NCBI RefSeq assembly: GCF_949628265.1
Contig: NC_088788.1
Location: 3,782,001-3,846,000, forward strand
Direction of reading: 5' to 3'
Length of the DNA: 64,000 nucleotides
Source: Cloeon dipterum
Lineage: Eukaryota > Arthropoda > Insecta > Ephemeroptera > Baetidae
The notes beneath the pieces were generated by a model. It had not been told where the DNA came from. It ran no database searches and worked only from the letters and a program-made list of their open reading frames with translations. A program made the position numbers and the translations under genes. Shown here piece by piece: positions 48,201 to 61,159 of the stretch; position 1 is the stretch's first letter, and the number at the start of each line of letters is the position of its first letter.

Positions 48201-50856
48201 CGCAAGTGTATTAATATTATTGTAAGATATTTATTAAACATGAAGAAAAGGCTTCTTTGCATTTAAGATTTTCCTAAAAATGCTATTTAAATTATAAAGC
48301 CTCACGAGTGTGCGAATTACTTATGGCTGTTCCTTCCGAACAATGTAGCTCTAAAATCTATTATTATATTCAGTCCTCAATACGTACATAAAATATCTCC
48401 AGAAAAATCTTAGCGTTGACTTACTTGAACCAATGTCCGCCGAGGAACGAAATAAATTTATCTTGAACTTTGATCAGGAAAGAAGCAATCTCCACTATGT
48501 TGTCGAAGTACTCACAAAGCGCCTGGAAAATAGTTCTTCAGAATTAAGTTGGTATAGAAAGGGGTGCAATTTGTCACCTGTCCATGATGCTCAAAAGTGG
48601 TATCAATCAAATTTTCACTCAATGCTCCTGCAGCACATTTGCTCTTCACGAGGGACAGGATTTTCTTTTTCTTTCCTTCAGAGACCATGCAAATCAGCAC
48701 GATCACATCAATAGGCTTTAGATTTGGAGTGTTAGCAATGATGTTTAGCCACAAATCTCCCACTTCTTGCATGGCATTCAAGCCGCACTGAAAATATTAA
48801 AATCAATTATGAGATGCTATTGAAAAGTTAAAAATTAAATATTTTTTACTCCAATTTGGGCGACAACTCTTTTGAGCATTGCCTTGTCCTCCGCCAATTT
48901 AGCCTCGTTGATGCCAAAAGGAGTCAGTTCCGCATTTTGCCTCAGCTGTTGAATAATTTGTGCCTTGTCGCTTTCATACCTGGCGTGGGCCAACAGGAAA
49001 GACACCACCTCAGGAATGAACTTGCGAGAGCCATTTTTCAGCATATTGACAACGCTCGCAGTGATGAAATCTCGATCCTCTTGACTTGCAGCCATGTCGC
49101 ACAAGGCGTCCAGAAGCTGAGGGGTGATTTCACCGCTCTCTTTCAGCACTTTACTATAATTAAAATTAGATTAATTACCAAAATTTAATGGGGGAAATTG
49201 TGTACCTGAGGCATTTGACAACCTCCTGTTGATTGCCCACGTAAATAACTGAAGGGAATGCGTGCAGGAACTCTTTCTGGGTCTAAATATTAAAGCACAC
49301 ATTAGCAAACATAATTTTGCAATAATATATGAAAATGGCAAATCTTAAAATTGGAAAGAAATGGTATTAAAAATTAATAAAAAACTAAAAAAGAAGCATA
49401 AAAAATAAAATATTAACAAATATGATTAGCCCTTTCAATTAAGGAAATAATTAAATTTTAGTTCGGATCCTTGATACGATTTTCAATGTATTTTTGCAAC
49501 TACCAATTAGAAATATTTCTTTTTAAGTTGGTAAAATGAAAAAATATGACTAAGAATTTGCCGTAAAAACAATTTTTCTGTCGGTTTTAAAAAAGTTTTT
49601 GGTTGCAAAAGGAAACTAAAAATTAGTCAGAAATTTTCTCAAAAATTAGAGGTCTCCGCCAAGAGATGAGGCCCGATCAGTTAGCCGAATTTTTAGCCTG
49701 GCGGCAGTAGGCAATTCTCACCAGCGGCTGGCGTGGCTGACAATATTTAAACTGTGAAATGAATCATTGATTCTAATTTAAAGGTCTACTGCAATTAATG
49801 GTAATGAAATACTCAAAGCTCCATCAAAGTACATACATTTGATGATTGGCAGAACGTAAAGCATTCAAGAAGTTTAGACGTTATTTGTTCAGCATTTTCA
49901 ACAAAGGTGAGGTCAACTAGTTGATGCAGCAGGAGCTTGGTCCACTGAACACAGTTTAGGCCTTCATTTGTTCTCCGTCTTAAACAAAACAGGAATTATT
50001 GAAAATTACCCATTAAAATTTCCGTAGTTAACTCACTCATTGCCCTCTGATACATTTTCCAAGAGCTTTGAGTTCAAGAAATCGAAGATTTGATCTTGCA
50101 TTTGTGGAACTTCAAGAAGCAGGTGAGTCAGGGAATCATGTGTAGCGTACCCTACGTTTTGTATCATCCGCTAAAACGTCAAAAGATTAAATTCAGGTCT
50201 AAAATTCTTTCCGAGATAAAAATTGCAGACCTTAGTAGGCATCAGCGACTTCTTTAGGAGTCTTGTATCATTGTCATGAAGTGTCACAAACTGATCTACA
50301 AAGTCCTTGACTTTGTTCTTGTTCTCCGGCTTTTCGATGGCCTCTTGAAAGTCTCTGACAAAGTAAATTTGCTCTTGGTCTGCAAACACAGAGTTCAAAC
50401 AGAGATTTAACATTTAAATTTTGACATCTCACCAAGAATGTGCGGCTCATCGCCCTCAGGTTCAAACTTCAATCCGCAGGAAGCAAGGATGCTGTTGAAG
50501 AAGGGCAGCTCAGGGTCCTGGGCCCTTCTGGGTTTCCTGCGGGTCACATTCAAAACTGGGGAGGACGCGTTGCTTTCTCTCATGGGAGCCCTTCTTGTTG
50601 GAGTTTTCATCTTGGGAGATGGTGCTGGCGACAGGAAGGATTTCTCAGTGGGAAACTCTTCTGGCTTTTTCTTGCTGCCTGGTGTTTTGTTTCTGGTCTG
50701 CGTTTTGGTAGCTGATGCATTTGAAATGGATGTTTCTTCGTTATCAGTGGTGACAGCTGTAGAGGAAAGGCTGACGACTGAACTGTCCCCTGCGTTGCTC
50801 ACAGTCGAGCTCGTTGTTCTAGAGACGGCTTTCTTCTTGAATCTGTTCCGATACAT
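42232..50856 (-). CDS. FANCD2: Fanconi anaemia group D2 protein
   Basis: DNA interstrand-crosslink repair factor that pairs with FANCI and is monoubiquitinated to clamp DNA. 27 coding exons in minus-strand order: 50433-50856, 50231-50379, 50037-50170, 49837-49978, 49206-49282, 48850-49153, 48578-48787, 48425-48522, 47674-47845, 47447-47613, 47220-47395, 46909-47012, 46766-46845, 46215-46337, 45869-46160, 45660-45811, 45233-45601, 44751-44928, 44535-44694, 44331-44482, 44212-44275, 44044-44156, 43880-43986, 43619-43829, 43171-43320, 42928-43104 and 42232-42867. All phases agree, giving 1706 residues (human about 1450). Landmarks: GLKFEPEGDEPHILG, the NWFRELISAFC segment, YFRELDI, GPVELVFILEDM, and LVLRVKAMLVLHDC with VGNLKNYNLKGE. 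Lys513 in HWFK/LLFLH is the candidate ubiquitinated site. The N-terminus is Ser/Thr-Pro rich; the last 211 residues are an acidic/basic tail ending SSDSD. An acceptor just upstream of the ATG implies a non-coding first exon, not located. Confidence 0.97.
46338..46765. other. FANCD2 intron (exons 13-14)
   Basis: 428 bases, AT-rich, nothing recognisable. Most other FANCD2 introns are under 200 bases. Confidence 0.5.
47846..48424. other. FANCD2 intron splitting the Lys513 codon
   Basis: 579 bases. The donor GTAAGT follows AA of the AAA lysine codon and the CCGCAG acceptor precedes the last A. No repeat or exon is seen inside. Confidence 0.6.
49283..49836. other. FANCD2 intron (exons 4-5)
   Basis: 554 bases, very AT-rich except for about 49660-49760, a patch weakly similar to part of the V-ATPase e first intron. 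Confidence 0.45.
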
Positions 50857-50862
50857 CTTGAT

Positions 50863-52062
50863 CTGTAAAAAATTTAACACTAGTTATTTTAGTCTGATTA
50901 AAATGATGCAAAAAAATATTTGGGGTTGAGTATACAAATATGTACCAATTTTCACATGCAAATACTTGAAATAATTCAAAATGAAGCTGCTAATTATGCA
51001 TGTTTAATTAATTTTTACGCATTCATAATATAATTACAAAGTACATTTTAAGTGTATTAAATTGTTTCGTCATTTTTAAGTTTATCACAAAATTGATTGA
51101 ACGATAAAATGGATAAAATAAAAAAAGAATGTGTAAATGTATGTATGTAATTAGTATTTAAATTTATATCGTTATTAATTAATGAATTTAAAACAATTTA
51201 AATTAGCAAAAGAACATTATTTTGCTGTTCATGTTATCAACCTTCCAGCAGTTCCAGCATGAGAATTACATAATTTGTGGCAACACAAATGTCAATATTA
51301 AATTTGGCTGTTAATATGGATACAATTTTTGGTTTGTCGTTTTCTCGTTTTCCTGTCTGATGGACTTAATAATAATTAAACGATTCAGATTATGGATATT
51401 AAACAATAAATTCGCAACTTTGAATAACCAAACGCAAATTCCTTGTTGCAAAAGAAAAGGGAAACAATCTATGTATTTGACTATGTTTGTTGAGCGATGA
51501 GCAATTTTACCGCGACCAGGACAACCATTTGTACAAACAACGTTCTTTGACACGATACATACCAGTCCAGTTCAACTTAAATTCTTAGAGGAAAAGTCCT
51601 TCCGATGCGAGTTTCAGGACATCTAAATCCTCAAATCAGTTCGGCAGACTGAGGTCAGAACCTGAACACATGATCCTCTAATAACAAAAGGCGCCAAAAG
51701 ATTCTCATTCACTTCTAGCTGGTTGCAGTAGAGAGTAGAGTGCGCGCCAATGCCGTCAACGTCAAACTTGCAAAGCTCGTCGAGAGACGGTATTGTAGCT
51801 AAAGTTATGCAACCGGCAGTACGCGCATGACAAGCGTGTGGCATTCCTACCACGCAGAGCGCCATCAGCCGGCCAATCGGAGAGCAAGCGACAGGTGCTT
51901 TTGCGGTGGCGCCATCTTCAAACATGTGGTGCTCATGCTCATGGCTCATGCTCAACGTGGATTGGAGGTGGAGTACGGAATTCAATATGGCGCTGGTGCT
52001 GTAGACGGAGGGCCCTTGTGGCTGTCACTCGGACGCTGAATTTGGGCCGGAGCGCAGTCCCG
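50863..52062. promoter_or_regulatory. Divergent promoter region, FANCD2 / egalitarian
   Basis: 1.2 kb between the FANCD2 translated exon and the egalitarian ATG. The FANCD2 half is AT-rich and must hold its non-coding first exon. A family E repeat sits at 51405-51530. The last 350 bases are GC-richer and look like the egalitarian promoter and leader. A YY1-like GAAGATGGCGCC lies at 51908-51919 on the minus strand. Confidence 0.5.
51405..51530 (+). repeat. Family E MITE, degenerate copy
   Basis: It shares CGCAACTTTGAATAACCAAAC, ATTCCTTGTTGCAAAAGAAAA, the GAGCAATTTTACCG block and CGACCAGGAC with the copy at 63476-63623. It sits in the FANCD2/egalitarian promoter interval. Confidence 0.75.
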
Positions 52063-55000
52063 ATGGAGAGCTGCGAGTACGAGATGGTTCGTAACAAGAC
52101 GCTTCTCTTCTTCTTCGAGCGGCTGATGGACAAGGGTGGCCCGCGCACCCTGCACGACCTGAGCTGCCAGTTCGGGGCCAAGGGCTTCACCAAGGAGATG
52201 AGGCAGATCGCCGGTGGCTCGCAGTCCGGCCTCAAGAAGTTCCTCGCCCAATACCCCTCGCTCTTCACCATCAACGGGGACTTTGTCTACGTCAACCAGT
52301 TCACCGGACAGTCTGGAGGTGAGCTTGTCGTTTCCGTCTGACGGTTTTTAGGAATTTTTATTGCCTTTTTTGGACAGCTGATTGTGAAAAACTCACTAAC
52401 TTGGGTTTTATGATCGTTTTTTTTTGTTTCTATTAATTATAAATTGAGAAATAGGTGCAGTGAAGGGTTAGAAATTTACCTGCCTGATGTCCAGGATTTT
52501 TTTTTTTTTTAAAAATCATGGGAATTTTTATTCTCCATAAACGAGTGCGAAGAAAGTCTTTAGGCCCTTCTATGGTGTGTTTTGTGTGTTGTAGTCTTCG
52601 TGTCTTACATTCTATGGCTTCACTTCTCCAGCTTGCTGGTTCCTGTAAAGTGCTTTATATATTTTTTATTTAGACTCAATATCGAAGAGGTTACAAAGTT
52701 CATGATTCGAAACTGTTACAACCGCAAGTCATTGCACTGTTTGTGATATAATTATATTTATACTCCACCAATTAAAAAACTAATAAATTGGAACGAAAGA
52801 TATGGAGAAATCTACAAATTAGGAGCCAAAAAAATAAATAATATTTAAATGGAGATAATCAGTTTTTAGAATTAAGTGTCAAAATGCTGGAGAACTTTTG
52901 TAGAGAATTTTATTTCATACAACAGAATTTTAAAGTTTGATTTTTAATCATTTATTTCTACAGCAAGTAGAACATGTTCACAGCAAATTGACAGGCGTTC
53001 GTTTTCTTCCATTTAAATGTAATGATTTTAAAAATTTCACAAGACTGCAATTTCTTATTTTATTTCTTAAAATTCTAGGGTTAAAAATTTAAATTTGATT
53101 TGCGATCTAAAAACACAACGCACGAACGCACAGATTTTTTTAATTTTTAGCAATAAATAAATAAATAGGAAAAGCTCTCTTAATTTGCAAATATATTCTT
53201 TAGGAAGAATTAAAAAATTTAACGAAAAAAATGTTTATTTTATTTTCTCAGACAACGGCAGCAACAACGGGCAGCGGGGCGTTCGGGAGCGGGACTACGC
53301 GCAGGAGGCGGTCGAGTACTTCAGCGCCAAGCTGAGCCAGTACGGCCCTGGCACGGAGGTGCCGATCCGCAGCCTGCTGGGCCACAGGTCGCAGGCGTCG
53401 CCCGAGGTGCGTCACATCTCCGGCCAGCACATCAGCACGTTCCGCGAGTTCCTGATGCGCCACCCGGACGCGTTCGCCGTCGGCGAGGAGGCGGTGATGC
53501 TGCGCGAGTACGAGGGCATGCAGCCCAACCCCTTCCACGAGCTGCCCCCGGAGACCAGTGTGGACCCTGAGATCACCTCCAAGCTCATCAACTTCCTCGT
53601 CGCCTGCCTGGAGGGAAAAGGCCCCATGCTGGTCGACCAGCTCTTCCACTCGGTCTGCACCAAGTTCCCTCAGGTATGACAATTTTTAGTTCATTTCTTT
53701 GCATGAAGTCGCGAAGTGTTAGGAATTTATTGTTGGTTTTGAGACCAGAGTCAAATTATTTGTCGAATTTAATAGTCTGTAAAAAGACCGGTTCAGGGAT
53801 AGACTACTTATTGGTTTTTTTTTTAGGAAAATTTTAATTACAGTGGTTGAAATTTGGATTTTGAGTCCATAGACTAATAATTATGCTCTTTAGATGGTTA
53901 ATTATGTTTACATAATATAATTCAGGGTTGCTAAAAACCAGTATTTTTTTTAAATATTTAAAAAAATGCAGTGCTGTGGTAAAATGGTTTTTTTCAAATT
54001 TTTTCCAGTTTCTTGCAGGCAATGTTTTCACCTTATTTTTCAATAATTTACTTATTATTAGCATATAACCTCGACTTGAAAAATTGTCAGAGATAAATTT
54101 TTTGAGAAATTGAGGCAGCAAAATGGTAATTTAAAAGAAAATATCTGCACAGTGGAGGAAATTTTGTGCACTCCGACCGAAATTTTAGATTTTCACGGAA
54201 GAAAAATGGAATAAATTCATTTCTTGCAATTCTTGCGCAAGAATTTGGTAAAAATTGAGTGATAAAAACCGTTTTAAACCAGTGGTGAAAAAAAACCAAG
54301 TGGTAAGCAAATGCAACCCTGAATATATTTATACAAATTAAGAAATTCTGATAAAAAAAACACTTTCCACCATCAAAATGCGAACAAAAAATTATGATTT
54401 AAATTTTAATTTTGATGATCCCTTCGAAAATCTAATATTTTTGCGCAGGACAATAATAATTATTACTCCTGACATCAAAGTTTTTTATCCTTTATTTAAT
54501 TTTCCGGTCGGTAAATAATCAGGCATTTGAAGAAAAGCTTTTCTAATACCAACTAGGTCATTTATTTAAGTGTATGATTGATGCTAACATTTAATATACT
54601 TAGTTCGCGTCTATCTGATTAACATTTTTGCTCTATTTTTGTAATGGAAATTTATAAGTTTATTTAATTTTACTCCTTTGATTTTGTTAAACCCCTAACC
54701 AACTGATTTTTTTTCGTATATATTGAACTCAATTCAGAGATCCGCGTTTTTTTTTAAATTAAATATAAAATTCACCTCTCAATCCAATTGCCCACAAAAG
54801 GTTAATTACACAGTTGAACGACCTGAAAATTTGAATGCGGGCTCAGTGTAAGAATTTGGAAAAGCAATACAACCAGCATGTATCTCCTAATTGCATTATT
54901 TCCTCTGGGAAAAGTTCGTTCGCTGTACTTTTTCCCACCCCATTTGATCCTTTCAAGGACAAAAATGGAATAATTTTCAAACTTGGCCGTCACTTTGGTG

Positions 55001-57180
55001 TAATTTATTATTTTTGCGATCATCATTGTGTTTCATTGAAGTCTTAGAACGACATTGCCAACCGTCCCATCATTGCAATGCGCAGCGAGTGTCGATTACA
55101 CACACACACACTACCTCGCTGCTAAAAGACGTGCAGGTTTGAGTTACAATTATTATTATTGTTTACGCAACACACCAACGGTACGTTCTTTTCGCGCGAC
55201 CTCTCTTCTGCCTGTTTCCAATTAACACGTCGTCTGCCAGAGAAGATTTTTTGACTCATCGGGCCACAAAACAATAAATTACCGTGTTGATTTTATTTGC
55301 ATACTCGTGACTTCAACAAAGCAGATATTTAAAAGTCAGGGAACATAGAAGAAGACATTTAATTGATTTTTTTTTACTCTTAGTTGTTAAAAATTATAGT
55401 TTTCTTTAGTGTTACATTTTGGCATTGAACATGATCAAGAATGGACAACAAGTGCATGTAATTAGATTCCCGCGATTGACGTTTTACGTAAAGGAGCATT
55501 TGTTTGACTTCGACAAAATATCATGACGGAAGCATTATAAAATTATTGTTTTTGTTAAAATAAGCATATTGATATTAAAATAGGTTTCAATATTCTAACG
55601 TCTCATAATTGAAGTGTGCATACAAATTAGAAGACACAGCTTGCATTCCAATGAGGTTCTTTTTATTTAATTTCTCCAGTTGGCTGAAAATTCATAGCGT
55701 TTTGAGTTATTATAGACACCCCTGCGAGTGGTGAAACAAAACGGAAGGGACACTTTGTTAGAGAGTATTGAAGAATGGCTTTCCATAAAAAAAACAAATC
55801 CTCAAATTCCTGTTCTTGAAACAATTCTTTGATTTCTTGACCAGTCCTGTTTAGATATCAAAATTTCCGCAATTTCCCGCATTTAAAATTGTTTTGTGTA
55901 TTTTTTGGTAGCAAATTTAGTTTTTTTCCTCAAATTGGACAAAATCAAATCAAATTTGTCTCAAAAGCCGCAAAATTAACCCCTATAAAATCAGTGGAAA
56001 TTTAAATTATGCATCACAATTTTGTTTTTGTCTTTTCTGAACAGGATGTGTGGTCTTGCATGTTCAAAACGCCGCAAGACCTGTCCACCTTCCTGAAGAT
56101 GAACTCGAACACGTTCAACGTGCAGAGTTCGCTTGTAACGCTGGTGCAGCGGCCGAACGCGACCACCGGCCTGACGTCGAGCCCTTCGCCGCAGACGCAG
56201 CACAACCCCACCAAAGAACTGGATCAGTGCAACAACAATGAGAATCTCAACATTGAGTCGGAACTAAACATCAACAACAACATCAACTTCGCCCCGTCGG
56301 TCGGGACCGGACAGAAGCAGACGCCTAAAATAATGAGTCTACGCCAGAGGATTAACTCTTTGGTCATGAAGACCCTGGCGGACAACACGGAGAGAGACCG
56401 CATCGCAGCCTCAGCCAGCATCCACTCGACAGCTAGTACACCTCCAGGTTAGTGCTTTGTAGAAAAATTAATTTTTAATACATAATTTGGCTTCAAATTC
56501 CCAATACTGAATCATAGAATTGTACCTGTATATTTATAGTTAGCTTGAATACAACGAAAAAGTTTGTTTTTAAAAGAGAATAAAACAAAATCAACATTTA
56601 TTTCAATCAAGATTTAAATCGAATTTGTTTCCGGCTCAGAGATTTTGCCAACTGACGGTCTTAAAATTATTTTGTTTATACATCTTGTAGTTTTAAACCT
56701 TCAAAAGATGGTATTTATTTGCCTAGATTTTTCGCAAGGCTAAAATCTGAACCAAGCCTTCTTACTCTTTGTCAAACAAAATCTAATAAATTAGAAAAAT
56801 TACTGCTGTGTCAATAAATATCTGACATTCTGTCAGGCGTGAAAACAGTTATGGCGTGTTGTATTTTCAGAGTCATGCAAATATTTGCTTGTTGTGTCGT
56901 TACAGACACGTCAGGGAACAGAACGCGGGTGCTGCAAAAGTCGCGTGTCATCCAGAGCGTGCAGGAGGCGAACGCGGTCATTTCTGAAATATACAAAAGC
57001 AAACCTTGCGCCGTCTCGTTCGACTGCGAGGGAATCAACCTGGGCGCGCGTGGCCAGCTCACCCTGATGCAGTTGGCCACCTTGAATGGCAATGCGTACG
57101 TCTTCGACCTCCTCACCTGTCCTGCCCTGATCTCCGAAGGCGGCCTCCACACTTTACTTGAGTCTTCAGAAATTGTTAAG
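52063..57180 (+). CDS. egl: Egalitarian (partial, 5' four exons)
   Basis: RNA-binding adaptor that links localising mRNAs to BicaudalD and dynein in oogenesis and embryos. Visible exons 52063-52318, 53252-53673, 56045-56447 and 56906-57180 are in frame (phases 1, 0, 1) and give the first 452 residues. The N-terminus has the conserved block LLFFFERLMDKGGPRTLHDL followed by SCQFGAKGFTKEMRQIAGGS and KFLAQYPSLF. Exon 2 repeats a similar fold (YFSAKLSQYGPGTEVPIRSL, then FREFLMRHPDAF). Exon 3 is low-complexity, Asn/Thr/Ser/Gln-rich. Exon 4 opens the DEDD 3'-5' exonuclease-like domain with AVSFDCEGINLGARGQL, including Asp400 and Glu402. The exon ends at GTAAGA in the middle of this domain; the rest of the domain and the C-terminus are not found to the window edge. 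The start is the ATG whose MES.EYEM N-terminus fits the family. Confidence 0.96.
52319..53251. other. egalitarian intron 1
   Basis: 933 bases, very AT-rich, with no recognisable element. Confidence 0.5.
53923..54321 (-). mobile_element. Family D hAT-like MITE, copy 1
   Basis: It starts CAGGGTTGC and ends GCAACCCTG. It is collinear in reverse orientation with 63046-63424, sharing CTTGCGCAAGAATT, ATGAATTTATTCCATTTTTC, AAATTTCGGTC.GAGTGC and ATTTTTCAAG.CGAGGTTATA. The flanking ATATAATT and AATATATT form only an approximate duplication. Confidence 0.85.
55097..55112. repeat. CA microsatellite
   Basis: Short CA run inside egalitarian intron 2. Confidence 0.8.
56448..56905. other. egalitarian intron 3
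   Basis: 458 bases, AT-rich, nothing recognisable. Confidence 0.5.
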
Positions 57181-57344
57181 GTAAGAAATTTTTAATATTT
57201 TCTCTTGGATTTAATTTTAAAATTAATTACTCTCCATTACTGATGATTTTGCAGTTTTTTTTCTGAATAGAATGGGAACAAAACTCCTAAAAATTCTTGT
57301 TACGAAAGCATCCTTAGGGATTTTGTAACAAATTCTTGTATTTT

Positions 57345-57625
57345 ATGTTTAAAGTTGCAAAGTTAGCATGCTTTTTAAATAGCGAGCATTGTCTCCCTAC
57401 TTGAACTTTTGAATTATTCCACAACTAGGATTTTCCCTGAAAAGGGGAACACGCTGTTTGATAGTTTCCAATCAGAGGAATCTTAAAACGCCAAGAAAAT
57501 ATGGTCAAGTGCTGTAGATTTTGAATTAAATTGGAAAAATTAAATTTAAATTGGAGCCAGATCCATTTCTGAATTTATGCTCTTCGTAAATTCAATTAAT
57601 TTTTAATTTTTGCTCTTCATCATTC
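57345..57625 (-). repeat. Family B MITE, degenerate copy
   Basis: It shares a GCAAAGTTAGCATGCTTTTTAAA segment, ATTGTCTCCCTACTTGAAC, a GAGGAATC..AA.CGCCAAGAAAATATG segment and CATCATTCCACTTAAA with family B. It is heavily diverged and internally shortened. Confidence 0.6.
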
Positions 57626-58673
57626 CACTTAAACATTTTCAATTACACAAGTAGGCGCAATGCTTGATTTTTAATTACAATTTTTCGCAATTTTTTAAAC
57701 AAATCAGGAAGGTGGTGATTTCTCAAACTGCAGGGAGTTGATACTCAAAATCCCTTCTTTGTCTTAAATTTTGTCCAAATTATATGGACCAAGATCGCTG
57801 AAAAAATTGCTAAGATTCCACTTCATCATTAATTTACGTGTTTGCACACACCTATTGTTTCCCGTAAGTTGCGCTGGCCAAATCCAATCGGTCGGCTTCC
57901 CCTCGCCGTAGGCGGAATGAAATTTGTCCAAGACCCTGGTCATGCGAGTCGGCATTAACCTTGAATGATGTTGACTCTGTCGGTCACACTTTGCTGGTCG
58001 TTTCGGCGCGATTGGCCGCTCTCTCTCTGTGTTTGTTTGCCCGGCATTTGATTAGCGGGTGGGGTGCAAATTGCTGACCAACCCCGACCGAAACCCCCTT
58101 TGCGTTTTCTCCGAGGGCTGAATTTGATTACCTTGCCCGCCAGGCAGGCAGGCAGCCCGCTCGATCTCGATACGCGAGAATTTATTCGATCAAATATTTA
58201 TTCATCGGCGTGCGCGAGAACAAATTGACTCTCTCTTTCGCTCGTAAAATGACGCGTCTGGTGCGTGTTCGCACGCATCCGAGAAGCGCTGTAACCGTAT
58301 ATATTTATCAGAACGCGTTTTAGTTGAGCCTCATTAACTGGTGATCGCTTTTTGTGGCTGGAAAATTGCTCTGGTAGATCAGGGGAGATTCGGCACGGTG
58401 GTTTAGCCATATGCGGCTCTTCCGATCCCTGTAGTTCCAATATCTACGAGCATTTTAAATTTGAAAAGAGAGAATATTGCTTAAATTTATAAAAAAACAT
58501 GCTCTGCAACAAGTTTCAGGGTTAATAGAAAAAGGGAAAGGGTCGTCAAATGGTTTTGGTATAATTTTAGCCAAATCATCGACATCAAACCAGTCTGTTT
58601 ATTGAAGTTGTATGAAATTATACAAATTCGTCTTTTTTGCTGTCGTCGTGGTTCTAAAAAAAAATGGCGTTAT

Positions 58674-58875
58674 CAGGGTTGCATTTGCTTACCACCCGGT
58701 TCTTTTCACCACTGGTTTTTAACGATTTTTGCCACTCAATTTTTACAAATTTCTTGCGCAAGAATTGCAAGAAATGAATTTATTCCATTTTTGTTCTGTA
58801 AAAATCTAAAATTTCGGCCGGAGTGCTCAAAATTTCCTCCACTGTTCAAATATTTGCTGGTTTTTCGCAACCCTG
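58674..58875 (+). mobile_element. Family D hAT-like MITE, copy 2 (internally deleted)
   Basis: It starts CAGGGTTGCATTTGCTTACC and ends GCAACCCTG. It is flanked by a perfect GGCGTTAT duplication (58666-58673 and 58876-58883). It lacks about 180 internal bases compared with copies 1 and 3. Confidence 0.93.
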
Positions 58876-61130
58876 GGCGTTATTTATAGCTTCTCTTTAA
58901 ATGGACACCAAATTAGAGGTATTCGTTCAACGTAAAAAATCATTATTCGTAATTTTTCTGATAATTTTGCGTAATTTTCAGGGCTTTTAAAACAGTTGCC
59001 ACTTTTTAATTATCTGAAAACCCCCTAAAAAGTAGTTTTACATGCACTTGTGGTCTTGTTTGAGAATTTTATTGGCGTTTGTATTTCTTTATTAAGAAAT
59101 CCTACTTTAGAGACTTAAATAACAAGAATATTTAGATTTTTTAAAAAATTGCCACCGTCAAATATCAGCTTCTAACCGTAAGAATTGCAAAAACTGCACA
59201 TCGTTTGGCTTTTTTACTTCCCCTAATAAAATAGGAGGGCTCAACCCTTAAACTGCATTGTATAAATTTAATTGATGAATGGGAAAGTACGCCAATAAGT
59301 AAATGTCACAATCAAATGTTAAGTTTTTAATTTCCGACTGTGTTGTTACTTGACTCTTGCGACATTTCTGTTTTCCCCTTTTCTCCCTTGGAACATTTTG
59401 CACTACTTGAGGAAGCCGCCTGCCTATCTCCTCTCGAACCAAGCTCATCCCAGCGCAGTGTCTAGTCAGTCCTCGTCTGAATAATAGACAAAATCAACAT
59501 GTCCCTTCAAACCAAGCATGAAAAATTCACGCACGGAGGTGCGGTCGGAATGGAAAAGTTTTTTTGTGGCACAAATTGAAAATTATTCGGGGGCAGCGTC
59601 CATAGATAATATTTAAGTCGGCGGCAAGCATGATGTTATGATAAAATATTTATGCCCCATTGGGAGAGCAATAGAGCAAAGTAGCGTGGCTGCCTGCAAA
59701 TAGCCCCGCCGCCGCTGCTTGCTCGCCGTATTTATAGTTATGGCTCCTGGTGGCATTCTGCACACGGCCGCAAACTCACCTGACGCCGCCCGACCCGGGA
59801 CCTGAGGCGCGTGCAACAATCGAGCCGGCGAATTACGGCAAATTGCCCGCGTGCATTATTGATTAACGATGTTTGCAAGAATTGAGAAGCCTCCCCGCCC
59901 TAATCCCGCCGCGAGTATTCCCACCCTGAGTTACGCAAATTGGCGGCGAAAGACGCGATTAATTTTGCATCATCTGCTGCATCATCCCGCTAATTGAAAT
60001 TCTCGAGCCCAGGTGCGAGCGGCTGCGAGCGGAATTTCTCAAGATGAGTATGCGTTGCAGCCGATTAATTAATTAATTAAACAAGACGCGGTGGAAAACG
60101 CGTGCGGTGGCCGACGCCGACGGACAGGATGCGCGCAGGATCAGATCCGTGCATTTGTCTTCCGGTCGCTTACGCTTTGAAAGAAGAAGAAATAAAACAG
60201 ATTGAACTCTGGAAAATTCACGAATATTGTCAGAGATTTAAATTAAAACTTTTATCTGTTTTGAAATACTAAATATTGCTAGGAAATAATTCGGAAAATT
60301 TATGTTTTGTTATATAGAAATAACTTTTTAAAATTTTTTAAGAGCGAAAGGCGCGGGTCACAGGACAGTTTTGTCTCTCGTCCTGCAAATTCCACGCAAT
60401 TCGCACCAGCTCTCAGCCTAAAACTTGAGAATCCGTTAAAATTTGTGGGTGTAAGTTAAGACAAAGGACCTTTTTTCGTAAAAATCAGCAAGGTACAATT
60501 TTTAATTGAAGTGCGTTTTAGATTCCTCTGGCCAGGCTGAATCTAAGGAAATAAAACTTAACAGTAAGCCAAAGGTCATAACGGATCATTATTTCGTGGA
60601 ATTTAAAAGCTGAAAATCTTCTTAAAAGGAGCCTAAAAGAACGTGTGAAGTCTTAAATATGTCTGAGTAGCAAGAGTTAAATTAATTAAAATCAAAATGG
60701 CTTTTTCAAATCTGATTGAATAACAAATCCACGTTCAACCTCCTGTGGAGTTTACTCTTCCATGAGAAAATTTCGAATTGTCATGGTAGTAATTTGTGTG
60801 ATTTCAAACGCAACTTATTTAAAATTAACTTTGATGATTTAAACCTAAAAAATAAAAAAAAAATATATTAGAAGAATACCAGGACAACCTCACTTCTCAA
60901 ACGGGACGAATAAGCACCCCAGCAGGTGGTGTCTGCGATGCAAACCCCGTGGTGACAGCTTGTCCTGATATTCGTCTCGAATCCGCATCCGCACCGTAAA
61001 AACAAAAAGCAGGCTGTGTCTGTGTATATGTGGTCCATTTTTGTGCATATTTTTACGCCGGAGAGATGGAAATTGATCGGTTTGCTTGCGAGAAAAGCGG
61101 GCAGAAAGCACGCATAAATATTGACGAGGG

Positions 61131-61159
61131 CGAGTGAGTGAGTGAGTGAGCGAGTGAGT
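61131..61159. repeat. GAGT tetranucleotide microsatellite
   Basis: Run of GAGT/GAGC units within a GC-balanced island. Confidence 0.8.

Larger units (their letters stand above)
53674..56044. other. egalitarian intron 2
   Basis: 2.4 kb intron containing the family D element at 53923-54321 and a CA microsatellite. Bases about 55040-55280 are more GC-balanced and could be regulatory. No exon is supported. Confidence 0.5.

Noticed and set aside
53248-53682. 144-codon minus-strand open frame opposite egalitarian exon 2
   Set aside because: It mirrors the GC-rich coding exon; no splice context or recognisable domain.
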